The position numbers and the translations under genes are program-made. This document shows positions 47,410 through 55,019 of a DNA stretch of 64,000 nucleotides, in pieces. Every line of letters begins with the position of its first letter. Position 1 is the stretch's first letter. The stretch lies in contig CALVBA010000001.1 of the NCBI GenBank assembly GCA_944325695.1, forward strand, positions 1-64,000, written 5' to 3'. The notes beneath the pieces were generated by a model, which searched no databases, had not been told where the DNA came from, and worked only from the letters and a program-made list of their open reading frames with translations. Source of the DNA: an uncultured Anaeroplasmataceae bacterium (GTDB lineage Bacteria; Bacillota_I; Bacilli_A; Acholeplasmatales; Anaeroplasmataceae).

Positions 47410-48774
47410 TTAATAGTTTTTAGTAATTTTTTTATCAATCGTTTCAATAGCTAATTTTAAATTATCATTTGTTTTAATTTCACTTGATATTTTTTCATAA
47501 GCAGAGATAACAGTTGAGTGATCGCGATTATTAAATAAAGCACCAATTTTTTTGTATGGTAGGTTGCATCTTGTTTTCATTAGATACATCGCAATGTGGC
47601 GTGGTAATACATATTTACTGCTGCGCTTAGAACCAATTAAATCCGATACGCTGATATGATAAAAATCGCTGACAATACTTTGAATACGATCATATTCATT
47701 CTCATGTTCAAAATATAGACTATTGCTGATTTGTTTATTTCGCATTAAAGCGGTTAAAGCTTCAGTAGCGTTATCGACATTAATTTCAATTCCATTTGTT
47801 AGGCAGTAATATAAAACTCGTTTTAATGCCCCTTCTAATTCTCTAACATTACTTGTAAAATATGATGCAATATAATTCAATACATCATCACTCATCGATT
47901 CATCTGATGATTCTACCATTTTTTTAGTTAGTATTTTAATGCGATGATCTTTATCAGGTGATTGAATATCCACACTTAATCCCCAAGAAAGACGACTTGT
48001 TAAACGTGGCATTATATTATTTAATTCACTAGCGGGTCTGTCACTTGTAATGACAATTTGCTTGTTTGCATTATATAAAATATCAAACAATTTAAAAAAT
48101 TCAATTTGACTTTTTTTTCCAAGTTCTAAAATTTGAATATCGTCCATTAATAAAACATCGACACTACGATATTTTTCATTAAATAATTCCATTTGTCCAT
48201 TTTTTGAATAATTAGCATAATCTTCGATAAACTCATCAGCTTTGATGTATAATATTTTCTTAGTAATGTCACCATCATAAATATAATTTCCGATTGCTTG
48301 CATCAAGTGAGTTTTACCTAATCCAACATCACCAAATATATAAAGTGGATTTGCGACTTCTCCAGGTTGTTCGGCAATTTTCATCGCCATTCTAAAAGCA
48401 AATTTATTAGAATTTCCAACAACATAATTATCAAAAGAATATTGGGCATTTAAATTTCCTTGACGATACCTGGAATCTAAATCTTTATCTGGTGTTACTA
48501 ATGTTTTTTCTTCTTTGATTTCACTTTTTAAAATAAATTTAAAATCAAGCGTTTCATCAGTATATTTTTTTAAGAAATCATTAATCTTTCGAAGATAAAA
48601 ACGATTAATACGATTTTTAGTTAACTCATCAGGAGCAAGTATTTGTATATGGTTATTGACGCAACCAACAACTGTTTCACATTTTTTAAAAACATCATTA
48701 ATAACATCTTCATCATAATAGTTTTCTAGTTCTCCAAGAACTTGAAACCACAATTCTTCATAATGTGATTGCAT
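47410..48774 (-). CDS. dnaA: chromosomal replication initiator DnaA
   Basis: A 454-residue initiator. Domain I (1-80) begins HYEELWFQVLGELE. A short linker is followed by the AAA+ core: YIFGDVGLGKTHLMQAIGNY (Walker A), VDVLLMDDIQIL (Walker B), ITSDRPASEL (sensor 1 region) and NVRELEGALKRVL (sensor 2). The domain IV helix-turn-helix has the signature NNRDHSTVISAYEKI. It binds the DnaA boxes listed at oriC. AAAGGAGG precedes the ATG. Paired boxes upstream suggest self-control. Confidence 0.98.
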   Translation of the reverse strand: MQSHYEELWFQVLGELENYYDEDVINDVFKKCETVVGCVNNHIQILAPDELTKNRINRFYLRKINDFLKKYTDETLDFKFILKSEIKEEKTLVTPDKDLDSRYRQGNLNAQYSFDNYVVGNSNKFAFRMAMKIAEQPGEVANPLYIFGDVGLGKTHLMQAIGNYIYDGDITKKILYIKADEFIEDYANYSKNGQMELFNEKYRSVDVLLMDDIQILELGKKSQIEFFKLFDILYNANKQIVITSDRPASELNNIMPRLTSRLSWGLSVDIQSPDKDHRIKILTKKMVESSDESMSDDVLNYIASYFTSNVRELEGALKRVLYYCLTNGIEINVDNATEALTALMRNKQISNSLYFEHENEYDRIQSIVSDFYHISVSDLIGSKRSSKYVLPRHIAMYLMKTRCNLPYKKIGALFNNRDHSTVISAYEKISSEIKTNDNLKLAIETIDKKITKNY

Positions 48775-48803
48775 ACTCTTCCTCCTTTATAAGACGTGAT
48801 AAA

Positions 48804-48812
48804 ATTATACCA
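48804..48812 (-). promoter_or_regulatory. extended -10 promoter of dnaA
   Basis: TGGTATAAT on the minus strand (TATAAT at 48809-48804), 30 bases before the dnaA ATG. There is no good -35. DnaA boxes lie about 45-65 bases upstream of the predicted transcript start. Confidence 0.6.
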
Positions 48813-48837
48813 TAAAAACTATTTGTATGCTTTAAAA

Positions 48838-48864
48838 ACTTATCCACATTTTTTGTGGATAAGT
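48838..48864. promoter_or_regulatory. inverted pair of perfect DnaA boxes upstream of dnaA
   Basis: ACTTATCCACA (48838-48848), five T residues, and TGTGGATAAGT (48854-48864) form an 11-bp perfect inverted repeat of two consensus DnaA boxes. A further one-mismatch box, TTTTCCACA, is at 48969-48977. The rest of 48865-49030 is AT-rich, with no gene seen. Confidence 0.88.
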
Positions 48865-49033
48865 GTCATTTGTAATCGAAATAATTCATAAATAAGGTTA
48901 TTTTTTTGCAAAAAAAGCCTAAAAATGCCATTTTTACAATTAATATATCTTTTTTTGATAATTATTAGTTTTCCACATTTATTAACAAAATAAAAAATAA
49001 ATTGTGCAATTAAAAAAATATAAAAAAATTTTA

Positions 49034-49063
49034 TTGACAAATATATAGTATATACTATATAAT
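49034..49063 (+). promoter_or_regulatory. strong promoter of rpmH with an embedded palindrome
   Basis: TTGACA (49034-49039), an 18-base spacer and TATAAT (49058-49063). A perfect 20-bp palindrome TATATAGTATATACTATATA (49042-49061) fills the spacer and the first part of the -10. Confidence 0.85.
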
Positions 49064-49103
49064 TAGGTAGCATGGTTTCGTAAGAAAGGTGGGTTATACT
49101 TAT

Positions 49104-49244
49104 ATGGCAATGAAAAGAACATATCAACCAAATAAACGTAAAAGAGCTACTACTCACGGATTTAGAGTAAGAATGTCTACTGCAAAAGGACGTTTAGTAA
49201 TTAAAAGAAGACGTCAAAAAGGTAGAGCTAGACTAACTGTTTAG
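49104..49244 (+). CDS. rpmH: 50S ribosomal protein L34
   Basis: A 46-residue, very basic protein: [18 protein letters not shown] followed by [10 protein letters not shown], ending RARLTV. This is the full L34 pattern, with two extra N-terminal residues (Met-Ala). ATG 49104 is preferred over 49110 because AAGGTGGG lies 10 bases upstream. It is part of the large ribosomal subunit and the first gene of the rpmH-rnpA-yidC-jag unit. Confidence 0.97.
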   Translation: MAMKRTYQPNKRKRATTHGFRVRMSTAKGRLVIKRRRQKGRARLTV

Positions 49245-49276
49245 TTATCTTTTAAGTTAATATATTTTGATAAACC

Positions 49277-49327
49277 AGAGCTACTTGAAATCAAAAATTC
49301 TTTTTTGTTTTTATGTAGCTCTTTTTT
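49277..49327 (+). terminator. attenuator-type hairpin between rpmH and rnpA
   Basis: AGAGCTAC (49277-49284) pairs with GTAGCTCT (49315-49322) across a 30-base AT-rich loop, followed by six T residues. It would lower transcription of rnpA relative to rpmH. Confidence 0.7.
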
Positions 49328-49340
49328 CATTAAATAAACT

Positions 49341-49679
49341 ATGAAAAAAGAATATCGAATAAAAAAAACAACTGAAATTGAATCAATTATTAAATTTAAG
49401 CACGTTTTTGGAAACAAGTATTTTACAGTATACATAAAAAATAGCGAAACCAGTCATTTCCGATGTGCTTTAAGTGTGGGAAAAAAAATCGGCAAAGCTG
49501 TTGTAAGAGTTCATATTAAAAGACAGATTAGAAGTATCGTAAGAGAAAATAATCAAAAATTACAAGCATATGATATTTTTATTGTAGCTAAGCCATTATG
49601 TTTAGAATTAGATTATAAAAATAAGAAAAAACAATTAGAATACATATTTAAGAAATTAAATATTGTTAAGGAGAAGTAA
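49341..49679 (+). CDS. rnpA: ribonuclease P protein component
   Basis: A 112-residue basic protein that helps RNase P RNA mature tRNA 5' ends. It starts MKKEYRIKKTTEIESIIK, the family opening, and includes the RNR-type motif region KIGKAVVRVHIKRQIRSIVREN. The ending YIFKKLNI is typical. No Shine-Dalgarno is visible before the ATG, which lies 13 bases after the attenuator T run. It overlaps yidC by one base (TAATG). Confidence 0.95.
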   Translation: MKKEYRIKKTTEIESIIKFKHVFGNKYFTVYIKNSETSHFRCALSVGKKIGKAVVRVHIKRQIRSIVRENNQKLQAYDIFIVAKPLCLELDYKNKKKQLEYIFKKLNIVKEK

Positions 49680-50566
49680 TGTATAATTTAAAAAGATTTA
49701 TTACAAGACATCGTAAAGAATTATTAGCAGTAGTATTATTGTTTTTAGTTTTTTCATTAACAGGATGTACTAGTCAAGAAACAATTACTAGTCCGATAAA
49801 AAATTCAGACAGTGGATGGTTTCAATGGTTATTAGTAAGACCAATAGCGTGGATTATGCAAAACATCGGTAACTTTTTTGGAGATTCTTATATCTTAGGG
49901 GTTATCTTCACAACAATTATTGTTAGAACAATCGCTTGGCCTATTTACGCTAAAACTAATGATATGTCATTAAAAATGTCTTTAGCACAACCCGAGCTAA
50001 ATCGAATTAATCAAAAATATGTCACAAGAAAAGATCCAGAAAGCCAACAACGTCAACAACGTGAAATTATGGAAGTTTATAAAAAATATGGAATTAATCC
50101 ATTAGGATGTCTTCTTCCATTATTACAAATGCCAATCTTCCTTGCGATGTATCAAGTTGTTCAACGTATTACAATCAGTGGTGGAGATTACCATTTAGGA
50201 AATCAAATATTTATTGGAATTGACTTCTCAAAGAGTGTATTTAATTCAGGTGGAGAAGTTTCGACAATTATTGCCGGAGTTGTTCTATCACTTTTAGTAG
50301 GAGCAACTATGTTCTTGATGACTTACCTATCAAGTAAAAAATTAAGCTATCAAAAAAATATTCCAAATCCAAATTCTGATCAAATGGCTAAACAAATGCG
50401 TTTTATGAATATGTTTATGGTAATTATGATGGTATTCATGTCATTTGGATCAAATTCATTAGCGTTGTATTGGTTAATTGGTAACCTTTATTCTATTTTC
50501 CAACAACAAATTAATAGACGATTAAGTGAAAAGAAATACTATAAAATGAAAGATAGAATTATCTAA
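49679..50566 (+). CDS. yidC: membrane protein insertase YidC/OxaA1
   Basis: A 295-residue insertase of the Gram-positive type: signal peptide with lipobox LTGC (about Cys30), then five membrane helices. Landmarks are GVIFTTIIVRTIAWPIYAKTND (with the conserved groove Arg), the coiled cytoplasmic loop with EIMEVYKKYGINPLGCLLPLLQMPIFLAMYQ, and SNSLALYWLIGNLYSIFQQ. It inserts and folds membrane proteins, alone or with SecYEG. It is coupled to rnpA. Confidence 0.96.
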   Translation: MYNLKRFITRHRKELLAVVLLFLVFSLTGCTSQETITSPIKNSDSGWFQWLLVRPIAWIMQNIGNFFGDSYILGVIFTTIIVRTIAWPIYAKTNDMSLKMSLAQPELNRINQKYVTRKDPESQQRQQREIMEVYKKYGINPLGCLLPLLQMPIFLAMYQVVQRITISGGDYHLGNQIFIGIDFSKSVFNSGGEVSTIIAGVVLSLLVGATMFLMTYLSSKKLSYQKNIPNPNSDQMAKQMRFMNMFMVIMMVFMSFGSNSLALYWLIGNLYSIFQQQINRRLSEKKYYKMKDRII

Positions 50567-50584
50567 TTGAGGAATGGATAGAAA

Positions 50585-51190
50585 ATGATCAAAAAAGTAG
50601 AGTTTGAAGCAAAAAATTTTGATGATGCCATGAATTTAGCAGTTGATCTTTTAAAAGTTCCAAGCGATAAAATTTACTTAACAGAATTAGGCGCAAATGG
50701 TGATGAAATAATGGTTGAAGCTATTGTTGATATCAACTTAGCTTTAGAAGGAAAACGTTACTTAGAATCTTTATTAAAATGTTTAAATGTAGAGTATAAA
50801 ATCGAGGTTCGAACATTAAAAAATGAAACAGAAATTTACTACAATGTTTTTAGTGAAAATAATCCAGTATTAATTGGAACATATGGACGTTGTTTAGATG
50901 CTATTCAAACGTTAGTTCGTGCTTGTATTCAAACTTTAACAGATGAACATATCATTGTATCAGTTGATATTGATGATTATAAAGAAAAAAGAAAGCGTCA
51001 ATTAGAGATTTTAGCTACTAAAGTTGCTAAAGAGGTTGCTAAAACGAAAGTAGAAACAAAGTTAAAGCCGATGAATGCTTTTGAAAGACGCGTTATTCAT
51101 GCTAAATTAAGTGACTGGCGTGACGTATATACAGAAAGCGAAGGCGAAGGAAAAGATCGCTGTTTGGTTATTAAACCAGTTAAAAAATAA
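50585..51190 (+). CDS. jag: Jag/KhpB RNA-binding protein
   Basis: A 201-residue protein with three parts: Jag-N (1-50, VEFEAKNFDDAMNLAVDLL), a KH domain (about 70-140) and an R3H domain (about 150-201, AFERRVIHAKLSDW and GEGKDRCLVIKP). The KH GxxG loop reads GTYGRCLDAIQ, where GRxGKTLDALQ is usual, so the loop has altered RNA contacts. Homologues pair with KhpA and influence cell division and elongation. It ends the rpmH operon. Confidence 0.92.
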   Translation: MIKKVEFEAKNFDDAMNLAVDLLKVPSDKIYLTELGANGDEIMVEAIVDINLALEGKRYLESLLKCLNVEYKIEVRTLKNETEIYYNVFSENNPVLIGTYGRCLDAIQTLVRACIQTLTDEHIIVSVDIDDYKEKRKRQLEILATKVAKEVAKTKVETKLKPMNAFERRVIHAKLSDWRDVYTESEGEGKDRCLVIKPVKK

Positions 51191-51219
51191 GGTGTGATTT
51201 AGTCACACCTTTTGTTTTT
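51189..51219 (+). terminator. terminator of the rpmH-rnpA-yidC-jag operon
   Basis: AAGGTGTGA/TCACACCTT (51189-51197 with 51203-51211), a 5-base loop and a T-rich tail. Confidence 0.9.
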
Positions 51220-51220
51220 A

Positions 51221-51249
51221 TTGCTAAAAAATATTATTTTCTGTATAAT
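51221..51249 (+). promoter_or_regulatory. promoter of the permuted papain-fold gene
   Basis: TTGCTA (51221-51226), a 17-base spacer and TATAAT (51244-51249). The expected start point falls on or next to the ATG at 51256. Confidence 0.7.
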
Positions 51250-51255
51250 ATAAGT

Positions 51256-52044
51256 ATGATGAATTTAAAAAAAATTACAAAAAAAATAAATCTAATATTA
51301 TGTTTATTTTTAACGAGTATTTCTTTATATGGTATTTTGAGTACTTCAATAGAAACTATCGTTGTTCAAAGTGAAATTGCTCAATTTGTATCTAAGGGAG
51401 AGTATGTAGAAGAAATATCGTCAAGGACTGTAAAATATTATCGTATTGAAAGTGATGAAGAAAAACCAGCTTTTACACTTCATAATGGTATACGGTTATT
51501 AGGAAGTAGTGGTGATATTTTATTAGCAACTGGGTCGCCATTCCCAGATATTCCATTTGTAAATGAATTTATTAGTTTCTTTTTCGGACAGCATGCGGCA
51601 TTAGTAGCTGGTGATTATGAAGGAAAAGCACCTTATAATGGAAAAAAAATAAGCATTACAAAATACGATGTTATTGAAACAACTGGATTAGCTGATAAAA
51701 AAGAGGATAATTGTGTTTCTTATTTTCCAAATAATTTCCATAATCGTTATGAGGAAATTATTGGCTTAAGACCTAAAAATGCTACACAAACGGATTATGA
51801 TAAAATTTTAAGTTATGCTTATGAAAATATGTATAAACCGTACAATTATTCATTTGTTTTTAACACAAAAAATAAATACTACTGTACTGATTTAGTGTCA
51901 AGAGCTTATAAATCAGCAGGATTTGATTTAAATCATGATCATATAGCAACTACTGTTAATGATTTAATTACTAGTGAAGATAGTTATATTTTCTTATATC
52001 AAATATTAAGAGATGGAGTAAGACATGTCTATTACTTAGATTAA
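51256..52044 (+). CDS. YiiX/NlpC-P60-like permuted papain-fold hydrolase, secreted or membrane-anchored
   Basis: A 262-residue protein with an N-terminal hydrophobic segment (LILCLFLTSISLYGIL), a likely signal anchor. The catalytic pattern is that of the permuted NlpC/P60 (YaeF/YiiX, peptidase C92-like) group: GDILLATG, then His in FFFGQHAALVAGDY, and Cys in NKYYCTDLVSRAYKSAGFDL. It would act outside the cytoplasm on a peptide or lipid amide/ester; the substrate is unknown. The ATG lies only 7 bases after the -10 and has no Shine-Dalgarno, so the mRNA appears leaderless. No later Met could serve as start. Confidence 0.8.
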   Translation: MMNLKKITKKINLILCLFLTSISLYGILSTSIETIVVQSEIAQFVSKGEYVEEISSRTVKYYRIESDEEKPAFTLHNGIRLLGSSGDILLATGSPFPDIPFVNEFISFFFGQHAALVAGDYEGKAPYNGKKISITKYDVIETTGLADKKEDNCVSYFPNNFHNRYEEIIGLRPKNATQTDYDKILSYAYENMYKPYNYSFVFNTKNKYYCTDLVSRAYKSAGFDLNHDHIATTVNDLITSEDSYIFLYQILRDGVRHVYYLD

Positions 52045-52056
52045 AGGAGTTGAATT

Positions 52057-53160
52057 ATGAATTATATTATAGTTGCTTTACTTATAATAGTAATAATTTT
52101 ATTGTTTTTTAACTTATTTAAACCAAATGATAAAAAATGGAGAGAATATTATAAACTGCAAATTGAAAATAAATCAGAAATAAGTAAAGATCTTTTAGCT
52201 CAAACTAATATAATGAAAGAATATTTCGATCAAAAACTTTATAATATGTATAAAGAAAATAAGGAATTAGAAGTTAAATTATTGCAGATAATAAATGAGA
52301 ATAATAAAAATATTAACTTATCAGTTGAACAAAAAATTACAGCTTCGCTGGCCAAAACCAATGAATCTTACTTATCATTGATTCAACGCTTAACTAGAAT
52401 CGATGAAGCTCAGAAAAATATTGAGAAATTAGGTTATGATGTTTCATCATTAAAAAATGTTTTAACTGATAAAAAAACTCGTGGAATTTTTGGTGAGATG
52501 ACTTTAAAACAAGTCATTTATAATGTTTTTGGTGATTCTAATATTTATAAAATGCAATATAAGTTAGAAAATGGATATATTGCTGATTGTGTTATCCATA
52601 CTAACTCTAATATTAGCGATATTTTTATTGATTCAAAATTTCCTTTAGAAAACTATCGAAGATTATGCGATGCGATGGGTGAAGAAAAGAAATTTTATGA
52701 AAAAGAATTTAAAAAAGATTTAAGAAAACATATTGATACGATAAAAGAAAAATATGTAATAACCACAAATAATCACGCTATTTTATTCATTCCAGCTGAA
52801 GCTATCTTTGCGTATACTAACGCTTATGCAAGTGATATGATTGAATATGCGTTAAAACAAAATATTTGGATTGCATCACCCACAACACTCCTTGCTTTAC
52901 TATCAACAGTTTTAGTTGTGATGGAGAATGATAATCGCAATAAATATGCTAAGATTATAAGTGATGAATTATCGAAGTTATCGATTGAATTTGACAGATA
53001 TTTTGAGCGTTTTAATCGATTAAAAAATAATATTGAGACGTTATCTAAAACGGCTTCAGATATTTATATTACAAGTAATAAGATTCAAAATCGTTTTAAA
53101 CAAATCAACTCTGGGAATAAAAATTTAATCGAAAACGATGACATAGAAAGGGATGTATAG
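52057..53160 (+). CDS. rmuC: RmuC-family DNA recombination protein
   Basis: A 367-residue protein: one N-terminal membrane helix (IIVALLIIVIILLFFNLF), a coiled coil (about 30-140), then the RmuC nuclease-like domain. Family motifs are DKKTRGIFGEMTLKQVIYNVFG, DIFIDSKFPLENY (the D...DxK-like core) and ILFIPAEAIFAY. RmuC limits inversion at repeats in E. coli and is predicted to be a nuclease of the PD-(D/E)XK type. It is the first of two adjacent genes with pepF. AAAGGAG precedes the ATG. Confidence 0.92.
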   Translation: MNYIIVALLIIVIILLFFNLFKPNDKKWREYYKLQIENKSEISKDLLAQTNIMKEYFDQKLYNMYKENKELEVKLLQIINENNKNINLSVEQKITASLAKTNESYLSLIQRLTRIDEAQKNIEKLGYDVSSLKNVLTDKKTRGIFGEMTLKQVIYNVFGDSNIYKMQYKLENGYIADCVIHTNSNISDIFIDSKFPLENYRRLCDAMGEEKKFYEKEFKKDLRKHIDTIKEKYVITTNNHAILFIPAEAIFAYTNAYASDMIEYALKQNIWIASPTTLLALLSTVLVVMENDNRNKYAKIISDELSKLSIEFDRYFERFNRLKNNIETLSKTASDIYITSNKIQNRFKQINSGNKNLIENDDIERDV

Positions 53161-53161
53161 T

Positions 53162-54907
53162 ATGCAATGGAATTTAGAATTAATATTTAAAAATAAGGAA
53201 GAATTTAATAGATCATTTCTTAAGGCTAAAGAATTAATAGATGATTTAGATAAATTAAAAGATATAAAAAATTTATCTGATATTAATAATCTTTTAAAAA
53301 TTACTGATGAAATTGGTGTTTTAATTAGTGGGTTATATACTTATGTAGCCATGCAATTTGACAAAAACCAAAAAGATGTAAAATCCTCAAACGAACTACA
53401 ACAAATAATGGCTTTATATAGCGATTATCTTTCAGTATCAAGTTTTATTGAACCAGGTATTTTAAAGTTTGAATTAAATGAATATATCAACTCAAAAGAA
53501 GAAAAAATAGTTGAACACTTATATAATATTAAAAAGATTTTTGGGAATAAAAAACATGTTTTAACAGAAGATAAAGAACTTCTTTTATCTAATTATAACA
53601 TGTTAAAATCTAATCAAACAGACTTATATGATATGTTATCTAATGGTGATGAAAAAGAAGTTGAAGTTATTTTAAATGATGGTTCTAAGGTGTTAGTTTC
53701 TAACGGGAATTATGCATCTTTGCTTGATACTTTAAGTAATCAAGATGATCGCAAGAAAGTTTTTGAAGTACATTTCAATAATTTTGAAGCTCATAAAAAT
53801 ACTTATACAGGAATCTATAAAGGAGTATTATTAAGTGATTTATCGGATATGAAGTCACGCGGATATAATTCCACTTTAGAAATGTATTTATCAAATAATA
53901 ATATTCCAACGAGAGTTTATCATTCGTTAATAGATGTTGCTAGAGATACATCGTCATTAGTAAATCGTTATAACGAATTACGTCGTAGTTATTTTAATTT
54001 AGAGAAGTATCACACTTATGACCGTTTCTTAAAATTTGCTTCTATTGATGAAAAATATGATTATGACAAGGCGAAAGAGATTGTATTAAATGCTATTAAA
54101 CGTTTTGGGGATGATTTTTATAATCATACTAAAGAAGCTTTAGCCGATGGTCGCATTGATGTTTATCCAAGTCTAGGAAAAAGAAGTGGAGCTTATTCAA
54201 CATCAGTTCACAATAAAGGTTCATTTATCCTATTAAACTACAATAATACCTTAAATGATGTTTTTACATTAGCTCATGAAGCAGGACATTCAGTTCACAG
54301 TCTTTATTCTAATGAAAACCAACCTCTAGCAACAGAGAATTATGTTATTTTTGTTGCTGAAGTAGCATCAACATTCAACGAACAAGCACTATTAGATTAT
54401 TTATTAGAAAATATTAAAGATAAAAATATGAAAATTGCGATTTTACAAAGTGGAATTGAATCATTAATTGGAACGTTTTATCGACAAACATTATTTGCTG
54501 AATATGAACTTAAAGCGCATCAACTAATAGAAAACAATCAAGCTATTACACATGAAGTATTATCTAAAATTATGATTGATTTGTATAAAGAATATTTTAA
54601 TATTGATATTGAAAAAGATGAATCATTAAAACGTTATGTATGGTGTTATATTCCACACTTCTTCCATACACCATATTATATCTATCAATATGCGACATCT
54701 TTTAGTGCATCATTAGCAATTTATCAAAATGTAAAGAAAGATATTAAAAACTTTGATAATTACTTAGATTTATTAAAATCAGGTGGTAGTGATTACCCAA
54801 TTAATTTAATTCGTAAAGCAGGGGTTGATTTAACTACAACTACTCCATTTTTAGCGGTTTCTAATCGATTAGAAGAATTATTAGAAAAATTAGAAAGTTT
54901 ACTATAA
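53162..54907 (+). CDS. pepF: oligoendopeptidase F (M3 family)
   Basis: A 581-residue cytoplasmic zinc peptidase that breaks down short peptides. The zinc site is TLAHEAGHSVHSLY with the third ligand in FVAEVASTFNEQ. The C-terminal PHFFHTPYYIYQYATSFSASLAIY is diagnostic of PepF. ATG 53162 is chosen: GAAAGGG ends nine bases upstream, whereas the ATG at 53153 directly touches it and overlaps the rmuC end. Confidence 0.95.
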   Translation: MQWNLELIFKNKEEFNRSFLKAKELIDDLDKLKDIKNLSDINNLLKITDEIGVLISGLYTYVAMQFDKNQKDVKSSNELQQIMALYSDYLSVSSFIEPGILKFELNEYINSKEEKIVEHLYNIKKIFGNKKHVLTEDKELLLSNYNMLKSNQTDLYDMLSNGDEKEVEVILNDGSKVLVSNGNYASLLDTLSNQDDRKKVFEVHFNNFEAHKNTYTGIYKGVLLSDLSDMKSRGYNSTLEMYLSNNNIPTRVYHSLIDVARDTSSLVNRYNELRRSYFNLEKYHTYDRFLKFASIDEKYDYDKAKEIVLNAIKRFGDDFYNHTKEALADGRIDVYPSLGKRSGAYSTSVHNKGSFILLNYNNTLNDVFTLAHEAGHSVHSLYSNENQPLATENYVIFVAEVASTFNEQALLDYLLENIKDKNMKIAILQSGIESLIGTFYRQTLFAEYELKAHQLIENNQAITHEVLSKIMIDLYKEYFNIDIEKDESLKRYVWCYIPHFFHTPYYIYQYATSFSASLAIYQNVKKDIKNFDNYLDLLKSGGSDYPINLIRKAGVDLTTTTPFLAVSNRLEELLEKLESLL

Positions 54908-54911
54908 AAAT

Positions 54912-54941
54912 AACCTTAAGCATAAAGCTTAAGGTTTTTTT
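54912..54941 (+). terminator. terminator of rmuC-pepF
   Basis: AACCTTAAGC/GCTTAAGGTT (54912-54921 with 54927-54936), a 5-base loop and seven T residues. Confidence 0.92.
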
Positions 54942-55019
54942 GTAGTTTAATATAATATAGACAAATATCATCAGTTGTGATAAAATTTTATTATAAAAAT
55001 TATCAAAGGATGAATGAAA

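Noticed and set aside
48900-48935. TTTTTTTGCAAAAAAA palindrome as a terminator for dnaA or rpmH
   Set aside because: It lies upstream of both transcripts, and the stem is almost wholly A/T.
48840-49157. Minus-strand ORF of 105 codons opposite rpmH and its promoter
   Set aside because: It runs antisense through the L34 gene and the rpmH promoter, has no ribosome site and has a low-complexity product.
49241-49435. Minus-strand ORF of 64 codons opposite rnpA
   Set aside because: It is a shadow of the rnpA coding frame and the attenuator.
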